Made by a program: the position numbers and the translations under genes. This document shows, piece after piece, positions 7,702 to 16,553 of a stretch of DNA of 64,000 nucleotides. The stretch covers positions 96,114-160,113 of the forward strand of contig JAQUPF010000005.1 in NCBI GenBank assembly GCA_028716845.1, read 5' to 3'. The notes below the pieces were generated by a model. The model was not told where the DNA came from. It ran no database searches and saw nothing but the letters and a program-made list of their open reading frames with translations. Positions within the stretch are counted from its first letter, which is position 1, and each line of letters opens with the position of its first letter. This DNA is from a bacterium (GTDB lineage Bacteria > Auribacterota > Tritonobacteria > UBA1439).

Positions 7702-8712
7702 ATGCCCGAGAAGAGCGCCTTCCTCGCCGATGTCTGCGAGCGCGCGCGGCGCGAACCGAAGCGGCTTGTTCTCCCCGAGGGGCACGACGAGCGCGTGGTG
7801 CGCGCCGCAGCGACCATCGCGCGGAAGGAGATCGGATCCCCGATCCTCCTCGGCAGGCGCGACTCGATCCTCCAGTGCCTCAGGTCGACGGGATCGAGCG
7901 CCGAGGGGATCACCATCATCGACCCCGCCGAGGCGGAGGACCGTGAGGAGTACGCCAAGACCTTCTTCGAGCTGCGCCGCCACAAGGGGGTCACCCTCGA
8001 CCAGGCGCGCGAGGCGATGCGCTCCTGGATCTACTACGGCACGATGATGGTGTACAAGGGGGCCGCCGACTGCCTCGTCTCCGGCTCCACCCACTCGACC
8101 GCCGAGACGATCAAGCCCGCCCTCCAGATCATCAAGTGCAAGAAGGGCTGCTCGCTCGTCTCGAGCCTCTTCTTCATGGTGCTCGACCGGGACGTCTTCG
8201 CCTTCGCCGACTGCGGCGTCGTCGAGAGCCCCACGAGCGAGCAGCTCGCGGAGATCACCGTGGAGACCGTGGAGACCGCCCTCCACTTCGGCATCCCCCC
8301 CGTGGTCGCCCTCCTCTCCTACTCCACGAAGGGATCGGCGAAGGGGCCGCTCACGAAGAAGGTCGCCGAGGCCGCCGACATCGCCCGCGCGAAGGCGGCG
8401 CGGCGCTTCCCGGACAACGGGGACATCGTCATCGACGGCGAGCTCCAGGTCGACGCGGCGATCGTCCCCGCCGTGGCGGCACGGAAGGCGGCCGGGAGCC
8501 CCGTGGAGGGGAAGGCGCGGATCCTCATCTTCCCCGACCTGAACAGCGGCAACATCTCCTACAAGCTCGTCCACCGCCTCGCGAAGGCGGAGGCGTACGG
8601 CCCCATCCTCCAGGGCCTCGCGAAGCCCGTCAACGACGTCTCCCGCGGCTGCTCCGCCGATGACGTCGTCGGCGTCTCCGCCGTCACCGTCGTCCAGGCC
8701 CACGCCCTCTGA
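7702..8712 (+). CDS. pta: Phosphate acetyltransferase
   Basis: A 336-residue single-domain phosphotransacetylase. Typical features are KRLVLPEGHDERVVRAA at the N-terminus, DCLVSGSTHSTAETIKPALQII, VALLSYSTKGSAKGP and the C-terminal ILIFPDLNSGNISYKLVHRL. It interconverts acetyl-CoA and acetyl phosphate, feeding acetate kinase (ackA at 11561) for substrate-level ATP synthesis. The length matches the short class I Pta. The butyryl-CoA homologue Ptb is a less likely alternative. The protein is cytosolic. It stands alone in a repeat-bounded unit with hppA transcribed towards it from the other side. Confidence 0.93.
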   Translation: MPEKSAFLADVCERARREPKRLVLPEGHDERVVRAAATIARKEIGSPILLGRRDSILQCLRSTGSSAEGITIIDPAEAEDREEYAKTFFELRRHKGVTLDQAREAMRSWIYYGTMMVYKGAADCLVSGSTHSTAETIKPALQIIKCKKGCSLVSSLFFMVLDRDVFAFADCGVVESPTSEQLAEITVETVETALHFGIPPVVALLSYSTKGSAKGPLTKKVAEAADIARAKAARRFPDNGDIVIDGELQVDAAIVPAVAARKAAGSPVEGKARILIFPDLNSGNISYKLVHRLAKAEAYGPILQGLAKPVNDVSRGCSADDVVGVSAVTVVQAHAL

Positions 8713-8759
8713 TCCCCGGTTCGTCGTTCGTCCTTCGTCCATCGCATGCGCCGCAGCAG

Positions 8760-9170
8760 AAGATATCCTTTACCGCGGATTCACGCAGCTATTGAGTTTT
8801 CGCGGCGGATTCACGCGGATTTTCGCGGATGAATGAGAGCAACTCAACCGCGGTTGAACACGCATGAACTCGGACGCGGGATTCATTCACGTTCATGCAC
8901 GAACAAGCAATTATGTCCGCTTTCCGCTTTCGGCCTTCTGCTTTGAACTATCTACTGTAGTTGGATCTGCGCCGATCCGCGGCCGAAACTCCAATCCATT
9001 CCCCTCCCGACTTTCAACTTTGAACGTTCAACTTTAAACTGTAGTTTTCCTCTGCGTTCTCTGTGTACTCTGTGGCAAAACACGATCCAATCCCGCCCGC
9101 CTTCAATTATTCGATCCGCGTTGATCCGCGGAAATCCGCGGTGGATTGGCGCCTTGGAGCCGCGGCGGGA
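8760..9170. repeat. Repeat-filled gap between pta and hppA
   Basis: No gene is visible in this 460-bp gap. It is built of ACGGAT-type words (8770-8830), a CTTTGAACTATCTACTGTAG segment (8941-8960), the TTGAACGTTCAA palindrome unit (9010-9046), and a 94-bp block at 9049-9142 repeated almost perfectly at 11416-11509. The far right (about 9125-9170) has an inverted element tip, GGTGGATTGGCGCC. It is lower in GC than the coding DNA. Confidence 0.8.
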
Positions 9171-9172
9171 AA

Positions 9173-11248
9173 TCAGAGGAACAGCGGGGCGAAGACCACG
9201 GCGACGATGGCCATGAGCTTGAGGAGGATGTTGATCGCGGGGCCGGCGGTGTCCTTGAACGGGTCGCCGACCGTGTCCCCGGTCACCCCCGCCTTGTGGG
9301 CGTGCGACCCCTTGCCGCCGTGGTGCCCCTGCTCGATGTACTTCTTCGCGTTGTCCCAGGCGCCGCCGGCGTTCGCCATGGTGACAGCGAGCATGTACCC
9401 CGCCCCGAGGGAGCCGACGAGGAGGCCGGAGAGCGCCTCCTTGCCGAGGAGGAGGCCGACGCCGATCGGGGCGGCGACCGCGAGGACGCCGGGGGCGATC
9501 ATCTCGCGGATCGCGGACGAGGTCGCGATGGTGATGCAGCGGGCGTAGTCCGGCTCCGCGTCGCCGTCCATGATCCCGGCGATCTCCCTGAACTGCCGGC
9601 GGACCTCGCGCACGATCCTTCCCGCCGCGTGCCCGACCGCCATCATGGTGAGCGAGGAGAAGAGGAACGGGAGCATGGCGCCGATGATGAGGCCGATGAA
9701 GACCGGGGGTTGCATGATGTCCACCGCGTGGAGATCGACGGCGATGCCGTAGGCCGTGAAGAGGGCGAGGGCGGTGAGGGCCGCGGACCCGATGGCGAAC
9801 CCCTTCCCGATCGCGGCGGTGGTGTTGCCGACGGCGTCGAGCATGTCGGTGATCTCGCGGACCGATGCGTCCATCCCGGCCATCTGCGCGATGCCGCCCG
9901 CGTTGTCCGCCACCGGGCCGTACGCGTCGACCGCGAGCGAGATGCCGAGCGTGGCGAGCATCCCGACGGCGGCGACCGAGACGCCGTACAGGCCGGCGCA
10001 CCAGTACGCCGCGTAGATCGCGCCCCCGATGATGAGCGTCGGGAGGAGGGTGGATTCCATCGCCTTCGCGAAGCCGATGATAATGGCGGTCGCGTGACCG
10101 GTCTCGCACGCCCGCGCGATCAGCCGGGTCGGGGCGCGCTCGTACGAGGTGTAGTACTCGGTGACCTGGCCGATGAGGTAGCCGGCGGCGAGGCCCGCGA
10201 CGCAGGCGATGAAGACCCCCGAACCGTAGTTCCCGAGCATGCGCGTCGCGAGCTCGTAGGTCGCCGCGACCGTGATGATGAGGGCGACGAGCTGCCCCCT
10301 GTTGAAGGCGGCGTGGATCGCGCCGCTCTCCCGCCGGTCGGTCCGGACGAACAGCGTGCCGGCGATCGCGGCGACGATCCCGACGGCGGCGACGAGGATC
10401 GGCAGGAGGACGAGGTTGAACGGCGGCACGCCCGCAAGCATCCCGGCGGCGCCGGCTCCCAGGATGAGGTTCGCCCCCCTCCCCCCCGCGAGGGCGAGGA
10501 TCGCGGCCGCGCCGAGGAGCATGGTCGAGAGGAGCGACCCGACGTAGGACTCGAAGAGGTCCGCCCCCATCCCCGCGATGTCGCCGACGTTGTCGCCGAC
10601 GTTGTCCGCGATGACGGCCGGGTTCCGCGGATCGTCCTCGGGGATGCCCGCCTCGACCTTCCCGACGAGATCGGCCCCGACGTCAGCCGCCTTGGTGAAT
10701 ATCCCTCCCCCCACGCGCGCGAAGAGCGCGATGGAGCTCGCGCCGAGCGAGAAGCCCGCCACGACGTTGACGATCTCGCCCATCGGCGAGCCGGCGAGGA
10801 CGGCATTGACCGCGATGAATGCGAGGGAGAGGCCGAGCAGCCCCAGGCCGACGACGGACATCCCCATCACCGTCCCGCTCGCGAATGAGACCCTGAACGA
10901 GGCCGCCACGCCGCGCGTCGCCGCCTGGGCCGTGCGCCCGTTCGCCGAGGTCGCCGTCCACATCCCGACGTAGCCGGCGGCCGCGGAGAGCGCCGCGCCG
11001 AGGACGAAGCAGACGGCCGTCAGGGGCCGGATGAGCGCCGCGAGGACGACGGCGAGGACGCCCACGAAGACCACCACGTACCGCCACTGAGTGTTGATGT
11101 ACAGCATGGCGCTCGCACGTATCGTCCCGGAGAGCTTCCGCATCAGGTCCGTCCCCTCTCCCTCGCGCCAGATCGTGCGGAGCGTATACGCGGCGAAGAG
11201 GAGGGCGAGCAGGGCGCATACCGGCGCGAGAGAGAGTCGAGGATCCAT
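9173..11248 (-). CDS. hppA: Membrane-bound ion-pumping pyrophosphatase, K+-dependent type
   Basis: A 691-residue integral membrane protein with about 16 hydrophobic helices. The PPi-binding site is [21 protein letters not shown] followed by [14 protein letters not shown], and the C-terminal acidic cluster is present. It couples PPi hydrolysis to H+ or Na+ export. The [11 protein letters not shown] segment has Ala where K+-independent enzymes carry Lys, indicating the K+-dependent clade, so Na+ or H+ as pumped ion remains open. The start MDPRLSL has AAGGAG upstream. It lies between pta and ackA, fitting an energy-saving fermenter, and is flanked by 94-bp direct repeats. Confidence 0.95.
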   Translation of the reverse strand: MDPRLSLAPVCALLALLFAAYTLRTIWREGEGTDLMRKLSGTIRASAMLYINTQWRYVVVFVGVLAVVLAALIRPLTAVCFVLGAALSAAAGYVGMWTATSANGRTAQAATRGVAASFRVSFASGTVMGMSVVGLGLLGLSLAFIAVNAVLAGSPMGEIVNVVAGFSLGASSIALFARVGGGIFTKAADVGADLVGKVEAGIPEDDPRNPAVIADNVGDNVGDIAGMGADLFESYVGSLLSTMLLGAAAILALAGGRGANLILGAGAAGMLAGVPPFNLVLLPILVAAVGIVAAIAGTLFVRTDRRESGAIHAAFNRGQLVALIITVAATYELATRMLGNYGSGVFIACVAGLAAGYLIGQVTEYYTSYERAPTRLIARACETGHATAIIIGFAKAMESTLLPTLIIGGAIYAAYWCAGLYGVSVAAVGMLATLGISLAVDAYGPVADNAGGIAQMAGMDASVREITDMLDAVGNTTAAIGKGFAIGSAALTALALFTAYGIAVDLHAVDIMQPPVFIGLIIGAMLPFLFSSLTMMAVGHAAGRIVREVRRQFREIAGIMDGDAEPDYARCITIATSSAIREMIAPGVLAVAAPIGVGLLLGKEALSGLLVGSLGAGYMLAVTMANAGGAWDNAKKYIEQGHHGGKGSHAHKAGVTGDTVGDPFKDTAGPAINILLKLMAIVAVVFAPLFL

Positions 11249-11368
11249 CGGCTTCTCCTTGGCGGGGCCCCCGTAGGGGGGCCGTCGCGTCGTGCAGCGG
11301 AGAGCATAATGCATGCCGCGGCGCCTGGCCAGAAAAAAGAATAAAAAAATGCGCTTCGAAACGCGGAC

Positions 11369-11510
11369 CAAACTACAGTTCAAAGTTGAACGTTCAAAGT
11401 CGGAAGCTGCAATATCCTCTGCGTTCTCTGTGTACTCTGTGGCAAAACACGATCCAATCCTGTCTGCCTTCGATTATTCGATCCGCGTTGATCCGCGGAA
11501 ATCCGCGGCG
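11369..11510. repeat. Repeat block between hppA and ackA
   Basis: The 312-bp gap has no gene. Segment 11369-11442 is an inverted copy of 7512-7584. The overlapping segment 11416-11509 is a direct copy of 9049-9142 with about six differences. The end (11478-11509) is made of GATCCGCG-type words of the interspersed element. Bases 11249-11368 contain a weak TATGCT box on the minus strand (11303-11308) that may serve hppA. Confidence 0.82.
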
Positions 11511-11560
11511 GCGCTTTTCGCTCCCCGCGGGCGGCCCGCTGTGCTACCCTACCTTGCGCA

Positions 11561-12793
11561 ATGAAGATCCTCGTCCTGAATTCCGGCTCCTCCTCGATCA
11601 AGTACCAGGTCTTCTCCGTCGACGCGGAGGAGAAGCGGCTCGCGAAGGGGCTCGCCGACCGGATCGGCATCCCCGGCTCCATGGTGACGCACGAGGTCGA
11701 CGGCGGCGAGCCGCTCGTCCTCTCCCGGGAGATTCCCGATCACGGGAAGGCGATCGGGGAGATCATCGCGCTCCTCACCGACCCCCGGACGGGGGTGCTC
11801 CGGCGCCTCGACGAGATCGAGGGGATCGGCCACCGGGTCGTTCACGGCGGCGAGCGGTTCGCGGAGTCGGTCCTCGTGGACGATGCCGTCCTCGCCGCGA
11901 TCCGGGAATGCTGCGAGCTCGCCCCCCTCCACAACCCCCCGAACCTCCTCGGCATCGAGGCGTGCGCGCGCCTCCTGCCCGGCGTGCCGCAGTGCGCCGT
12001 CTTCGACACCGCCTTCCACCAGACCATGCCCCCCCGGGCGTACGCCTACGCCATCCCGTACGGGATGTACCTGAAGCACAAGATCCGCCGCTACGGCTTC
12101 CACGGCACCTCCCACATGTACGTCGCCCGCGAGGCGGCCCGCCTCCTCGGCAGGCCGATCGGCGGCCTCAGGATCGTCACCTGCCATCTCGGCAACGGCT
12201 GCAGCGTCGCGGCGGTGGAGGGCGGCGTCTCCGTGGACACCTCCATGGGATTCACACCGCTCGAGGGCCTCGTGATGGGGACCCGCTCGGGCGACATCGA
12301 CGCCTATGTCCCCCTCTACATCATGGAGCGGGAGGGGATGGGGATCGCCGGGATGAGCGACCTCCTCAACAAGGGGAGCGGCCTCCTCGGGATATGCGGC
12401 AGGCGCGACATGCGCGACATCCTCGAGGCGGCGGCGGGGGGCGACCGGCTGGCCGCGCTCGCCGTCGACGTCTTCACCTACCGGGTGGCGAAGTACATCG
12501 GGGCCTACGCGGCGGCGATGCGGGGGATCGACGCGGTCGTCTTCACGGCGGGCATGGGGGAGCGGAGCGCGCCGATCCGCTCCCGGATCCTCGCCTACGC
12601 GGCGCACCTGGGGCTCGAGCTGGACGAGGAGAGGAACGGGCGGGGGGAGACCGTCATCTCGACGCCGCGGTCGCGCGTCGCCGCCCTCGTCATCCCCACC
12701 AATGAGGAGCTCGTGATCGCCCGCGACACCTACCGCCTGATCACCGCTCCATCGCGGCGAGGGTCTTCCGGAGATCGCCCAGGGCGTCCCTGA
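11561..12793 (+). CDS. ackA: Acetate kinase
   Basis: A 410-residue acetate/propionate kinase of usual length. ASKHA motifs are visible: MKILVLNSGSSSIKYQ, GHRVVHGG, FDTAFHQTMP, YGFHGTSHMYV, CHLGNGCSV and VFTAGMGERS. It transfers phosphate from acetyl phosphate to ADP, the ATP-yielding last step after Pta. The protein is cytosolic. TGTGCTACCCT, shortly before the ATG, resembles the short-leader promoters of this genome. The last 53 bp overlap the convergent PDZ-protein gene, so the C-terminal tail is probably poorly conserved. Confidence 0.96.
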   Translation: MKILVLNSGSSSIKYQVFSVDAEEKRLAKGLADRIGIPGSMVTHEVDGGEPLVLSREIPDHGKAIGEIIALLTDPRTGVLRRLDEIEGIGHRVVHGGERFAESVLVDDAVLAAIRECCELAPLHNPPNLLGIEACARLLPGVPQCAVFDTAFHQTMPPRAYAYAIPYGMYLKHKIRRYGFHGTSHMYVAREAARLLGRPIGGLRIVTCHLGNGCSVAAVEGGVSVDTSMGFTPLEGLVMGTRSGDIDAYVPLYIMEREGMGIAGMSDLLNKGSGLLGICGRRDMRDILEAAAGGDRLAALAVDVFTYRVAKYIGAYAAAMRGIDAVVFTAGMGERSAPIRSRILAYAAHLGLELDEERNGRGETVISTPRSRVAALVIPTNEELVIARDTYRLITAPSRRGSSGDRPGRP

Positions 12794-13499
12794 CGAGGAC
12801 GAGGTCCTGCATCCCGTCGGCCTTCCGGACGGTGTTCCCGTAGACGAGGGCGGCGCGCCGGAGGCACCAGACCGCCTTCCCCCGCTCCCCCCGGGCTTCG
12901 TAGTGGGCGGCCAGGTCGCCGTAGGCGCGGCCGATGAGGACGGCGGTGGCGAGTGCGTCCGGCCGGTCCTCGAGCGCCGTGAAGAGCGACAGGAGGGCCT
13001 CGCCGTAATCCCGCGGCGTCACCGCCCCCCGCCCGGCGCGCTCGATCTCGCGCATCTTCGCCCGGGCCCGGTCCAGCCAGTAGTCGGCGCCGCCCCTCGA
13101 TTTCGCGTCGCTCCAGGGGATGATCGCCAGTCCCCACCTCTCCCGCAGGACCGCGCTCCGGAGGGAGAGCTCCGCGGCGCGCCGGATGCCGTCACGGTGG
13201 TACTCGACGGTGACCGGCGCGGCGGCGTCCTTCAGCCCCCTCGAAACCTTCACGTAATCGTCGAGGCCGGCGATCCGCCTGCCGCCGATGGCGGTGATCC
13301 GGTCGCCCGGCATGAGGGAGGCGCGGGCGGCCGGGGAGGAATCCTCCAGCGACAGGATCTCGACGCCCCCGCCCCGCTCGCTCTCGACGATCTCGAGCCC
13401 CTCGAAGACCGAGCGGCGGGGGGCCGAGGCGGCCACGAGCAGGAGCGCGGCCGCCGGCACGCAGAGCCGCAGGGCCGACCGTCCGATCCGCTGCATCAT
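12741..13499 (-). CDS. Secreted or membrane-anchored PDZ-domain protein
   Basis: A 252-residue protein with an N-terminal hydrophobic signal or anchor (LCVPAAALLLVAAS). A PDZ domain spans about residues 35-105, with the carboxylate-loop-like RSVFEGLEIV and SSPAARASLMPGDRITAIGG. The rest is helical and may contain TPR-like helices (GEALLSLFTAL, AHYEARGERGKAVWCLRRA). There is no protease domain, so it is an adaptor-like rather than HtrA-like protein. A near-perfect promoter (TTGCGG, 17 bp, TATAAT) puts the transcription start at the first ATG, predicting a leaderless mRNA. Its 3' end overlaps ackA by 53 bp. Confidence 0.75.
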   Translation of the reverse strand: MMQRIGRSALRLCVPAAALLLVAASAPRRSVFEGLEIVESERGGGVEILSLEDSSPAARASLMPGDRITAIGGRRIAGLDDYVKVSRGLKDAAAPVTVEYHRDGIRRAAELSLRSAVLRERWGLAIIPWSDAKSRGGADYWLDRARAKMREIERAGRGAVTPRDYGEALLSLFTALEDRPDALATAVLIGRAYGDLAAHYEARGERGKAVWCLRRAALVYGNTVRKADGMQDLVLVRDALGDLRKTLAAMER

Positions 13500-13505
13500 G
13501 GAACC

Positions 13506-13534
13506 ATTATATCGGCGGGCGCCCGCCGCCGCAA
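13506..13534 (-). promoter_or_regulatory. Promoter of the PDZ-protein gene, leaderless
   Basis: On the minus strand TTGCGG (13534-13529), a 17-bp spacer and TATAAT (13511-13506). Only six bases (GGTTCC) separate the -10 box from ATGATG, so the predicted transcript begins at or within the start codon. Confidence 0.72.
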
Positions 13535-13565
13535 GAAGCCCCGGCCGATGCCCATGTGCATAAAG

Positions 13566-13612
13566 CACCAATTGACCGCGGATCTGCACGGATCACTGAC
13601 GGATGATCGCGG
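13566..13612. repeat. Solo end of the interspersed repeat
   Basis: GCACCAATTGACCGCGGAT followed by further ACGGAT words matches the tip and body of the inverted repeat bounding the GxxExxY element. It lies upstream of the secreted-repeat gene. Confidence 0.7.
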
Positions 13613-13664
13613 ATAGAAGAAATTGGGGCCCTTCGGATGGATAACGCCCCGAACCGCTATGTGT

Positions 13665-13670
13665 TACAAT
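13665..13670 (+). promoter_or_regulatory. Candidate extended -10 box (TACAAT)
   Basis: TGTGTTACAAT at 13660-13670 with a TG-type extension, about 55 bp before the ATG of the following gene, in a locally AT-rich stretch. Confidence 0.5.
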
Positions 13671-13724
13671 ATACATGTTCCTTTTTCTCGGATACTCAAC
13701 AATGCTTCCCGGAGGATAATCCGT

Positions 13725-15989
13725 ATGCCCACACGACTCTCATTCGCAAGGCCATCGGGGAAAACGCCGCTTGTTGCAGCAGTACTGACCCTGGGCTTCC
13801 TGTTGTCGGCCGCAAGCTGCTCCGCGGGGGTCATGTGGACACCCGACGGAGTCCTGGTGCGCGGACCCGATACCGCGGGGACTGCGGACGTACCAACCCT
13901 GGCATCAGACGGGTCCGGTGGAGCGATCGCGTCGTGGTGGGATAATCGCAACGGCGCCAACGATATCTACGCTCAGAAGGTCGATGCCGGCGGCTCCCCC
14001 GCGTGGGTCGAAGACGGTGTCCGGTTGTGTGGCAGCGGGGCAGCGTACGGCCCGATAGCCGTATCCGACGACGCGGGCGGCGCCATCGTCGTTTGGGTCG
14101 ATTACCGGTCCGGCTGGGGAAATCTGTACGCCCAGAGAGTGGACCGGTCCGGCACGCCTCTCTGGACGGCTGATGGAGTCCGGCTGGAATCTGTGAATGC
14201 CCACGCCGCCGGTCACCACGCGGGACCCGACGGTCTCGGCGGAGCGATCGTCACCTGGGTTGACGTCCGCGCCGGGTACAACGACGTCTACGCTCAACGG
14301 ATTGATGCGTCGGGCAGCGTGCTCTGGGGGCCCGGCGGCGTGGCGGTTCGCGGGCCCTATGGTGAGAACGCGTACGATCCGCAGATCACCACGGACGGCG
14401 CGGGCGGCGCGATCGTCACCTGGAGGGACATCCGCAGCGGATACGAGATATACGTCCGGAGAGTCGACGCGGCGGGGAACGTGCTGTGGACACCGGGAGG
14501 TGTCGTCCTTCGGAGCACGGGCGGATACGCGTGGTCTCCGCAGATCGCGGCGGACGGCTCGGGCGGAGCCATCGTGGCGTGGCAAGATTTGCGATCAGGG
14601 GTCGGAGACGTTTACGCGCAGAAGGTTGACTCGGCGGGTATCACGCAGTGGACGACCAACGGCGTGGCGTTGAGGGTAATCCCCGGGAGTCACGCCCATT
14701 CGCCCCGGATAGCCCCGGACGGCTCCGGCGGCGCGATAGCGTGCTGGGACGACGCCCGCGGGGGGAACCTGGATGTCTACGCGCAGAAGGTCGATTCGGC
14801 CGGCGTGGTCCAGTGGGATATCAACGGTCTCGCCTTGAGGCAGATTCCGGGCAGCGACACTGACGCTCCGAAGCCGGTATCGGACGGGGCTGGAGGAGTT
14901 ATCGTCTCGTGGGGCGATTCCCGCAGCGGAAACCGTGACGTCTACGCGCAGAAGGTCGACGCGGCCGGCGTCGCGCAGTGGGATGCCGGCGGTCTCGCCT
15001 TGAGGCAACTCACCGGCAGCGACGCGGCGTCGTCGTCCAGCCGGATAGTCACCGACGGCGTACACGGGGCCGTCGTCGTCTGGATCGACTTTCGAAACGT
15101 CCAGGGTTCCGTCTACATGCAGCGGGCCAACGACATTGTTCCACCCTCAGTCGACACGGATCCGGCCACAAGCGTGGGAGCCACGGAAGCCACACTGAAC
15201 GGTGAGATAACGGACACCGGTGACGAGAACGCGGACGAGAGGGGATTCCGCTGGCGCGAGGTGGGAGCGCCCGCCTGGACCGAATGGACCGAAGCCGGTT
15301 CTTTCGGCACCGGAACGTTCAACCATGCCATAACCGGCCTGACGGAGGAGACGACCTATGAGTACCAGGCGATGGCGCACAACTCCGCCGGCTGGGCCGA
15401 CGGAGATATAGTCACCTTCACGACAGGAACTGGACCCGTGCCTTCGCCGCTGACGGCGGGGTCGGTGACGGGGATGCGCGTGGAGCTGCCGCGGGCGGGT
15501 GAGGGGGAGGGGTTCAAGTTCATATTCGCACTCGCGACCGATCCGACGGGGACGGAGATGGGGTCGGTCTGGTGCGGGAACAATGAGTTCACGGCGGCTG
15601 ACAGCTATCCGGTCGGCCCCGTGGCGGTGCGGATCACGCCGGGGCATGTGGCGATCGAGACGGCGGCGGGGGACCGGCTGCTGATCAAGAACGCGGCGGG
15701 TGAGGAGATACCGGTGTATCTGCCGGCGCTCGTGACCGTTGTCGAGCCGGTGACGCTGTACGTGGATGTGGACGGGGCGACGTATTATGACGCGGCGCTG
15801 ACTGAAGTCGCCAGCCCTGCGCCCGATGGCCGTTCGGTGGAGGTCAACTTCCAGCCGGCGCCGCCGCCCGAGCCGTTGCGGGGATACCCGCTCTCGTTCA
15901 GGGGCATTCTCGGGCCGTGCTATCCTGACGAGGGCGAGCCGCTCGCTGAGCACTGGGGCCCCGCAGGCGTGAAGGTGTACGGCTGGTGA
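13725..15989 (+). CDS. Secreted propeller-like repeat protein with FN3-like domain
   Basis: A 754-residue protein with a signal peptide (LVAAVLTLGFLLSAASCSA). Eight repeats of about 54 residues follow, with the pattern DGSGGAIVxWxDxRsG, DVYAQKVD and W...GvalR, most likely a beta-propeller. Next comes a fibronectin-type-III-like domain (VGATEATLNGEI to YEYQAMAHNSAG). The C-terminal 190 residues (GMRVELPRAGEGEGF to KVYGW) are unassigned and do not resemble the C-terminal Ig-like module found elsewhere in this window. It is probably surface-exposed or exported. GGAGGATAAT precedes the ATG. Base composition is less extreme than in the neighbours. Confidence 0.8.
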   Translation: MPTRLSFARPSGKTPLVAAVLTLGFLLSAASCSAGVMWTPDGVLVRGPDTAGTADVPTLASDGSGGAIASWWDNRNGANDIYAQKVDAGGSPAWVEDGVRLCGSGAAYGPIAVSDDAGGAIVVWVDYRSGWGNLYAQRVDRSGTPLWTADGVRLESVNAHAAGHHAGPDGLGGAIVTWVDVRAGYNDVYAQRIDASGSVLWGPGGVAVRGPYGENAYDPQITTDGAGGAIVTWRDIRSGYEIYVRRVDAAGNVLWTPGGVVLRSTGGYAWSPQIAADGSGGAIVAWQDLRSGVGDVYAQKVDSAGITQWTTNGVALRVIPGSHAHSPRIAPDGSGGAIACWDDARGGNLDVYAQKVDSAGVVQWDINGLALRQIPGSDTDAPKPVSDGAGGVIVSWGDSRSGNRDVYAQKVDAAGVAQWDAGGLALRQLTGSDAASSSSRIVTDGVHGAVVVWIDFRNVQGSVYMQRANDIVPPSVDTDPATSVGATEATLNGEITDTGDENADERGFRWREVGAPAWTEWTEAGSFGTGTFNHAITGLTEETTYEYQAMAHNSAGWADGDIVTFTTGTGPVPSPLTAGSVTGMRVELPRAGEGEGFKFIFALATDPTGTEMGSVWCGNNEFTAADSYPVGPVAVRITPGHVAIETAAGDRLLIKNAAGEEIPVYLPALVTVVEPVTLYVDVDGATYYDAALTEVASPAPDGRSVEVNFQPAPPPEPLRGYPLSFRGILGPCYPDEGEPLAEHWGPAGVKVYGW

Positions 15990-16048
15990 CGGAGTGATGC
16001 CTCGAGCATGGCGAGACCGCTGAGGATTGACAGGCCGATGATTCCGGC

Positions 16049-16077
16049 TTCACCTCCGCTCGGGCGTGTGGTACCAT
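16049..16077 (+). promoter_or_regulatory. Candidate promoter of the SmpA-like lipoprotein gene
   Basis: TTCACC (16049-16054), 17-bp spacer, TACCAT (16072-16077), then a leader of about 38 nt with AAGGAGGAG before the ATG at 16122. Confidence 0.5.
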
Positions 16078-16121
16078 CCCGCCGTGCAGGGGGAGGGCGA
16101 GCGCCCGCGAAAGGAGGAGTC

Positions 16122-16544
16122 ATGAGAAAGGCTTGCGCCGTTCTGCCGCTCATCGTCGCCGCCGCCGGCTGCGGCACCATGAACGTCTCGCGGCTGGGCC
16201 AGGGCATGACCGCCGACCAGGTCACCGCCGTGTTCGGTCAACCGAAACAGATCTCGGAGGGCTACATCGGCGCCGACAGGATCGAGGCGTGGGACTACGC
16301 CAGGGATTCATGGGGGATCCCCAACCCGATCGACGACTACTGGTGGATCATCCCGCCGTCGACGAACGTCACCCGCGTCTGGTTCCTGAACGGCGCGGTG
16401 AGGGACTTCCAGACGACGAAGGTGCGGCACATCGACCAGCTCAAGACCATCAACGTCCCGCCCGAGTGGAGGACGCCGCCCGACTTCAGGTCCCCGTCGA
16501 TGCCGTCGTTCATCACCGAGCTCGTGGGCAAGGTCGGCCGCTGA
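16122..16544 (+). CDS. Small SmpA/OmlA(BamE)-like lipoprotein
   Basis: A 140-residue lipoprotein with lipobox AAAGC. The following GMTADQVTAVFGQPKQIS is the first helix-helix motif of the BamE/SmpA/OmlA fold, and DRIEAWDYARDSW with VTRVWFLNGAV supplies the strands. In proteobacteria this fold supports outer-membrane protein assembly, but many unrelated lipoproteins use it, so function is open. The SD AAGGAGGAG is strong. It converges on the vWA gene, 9 bp apart. Confidence 0.78.
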   Translation: MRKACAVLPLIVAAAGCGTMNVSRLGQGMTADQVTAVFGQPKQISEGYIGADRIEAWDYARDSWGIPNPIDDYWWIIPPSTNVTRVWFLNGAVRDFQTTKVRHIDQLKTINVPPEWRTPPDFRSPSMPSFITELVGKVGR

Positions 16545-16553
16545 CGCCGCGCC

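Noticed and set aside
9146..10888. 580-codon plus-strand frame over hppA
   Set aside because: The minus strand encodes a textbook pyrophosphatase; the plus product is Asp/Arg/Gly-rich noise from high GC.
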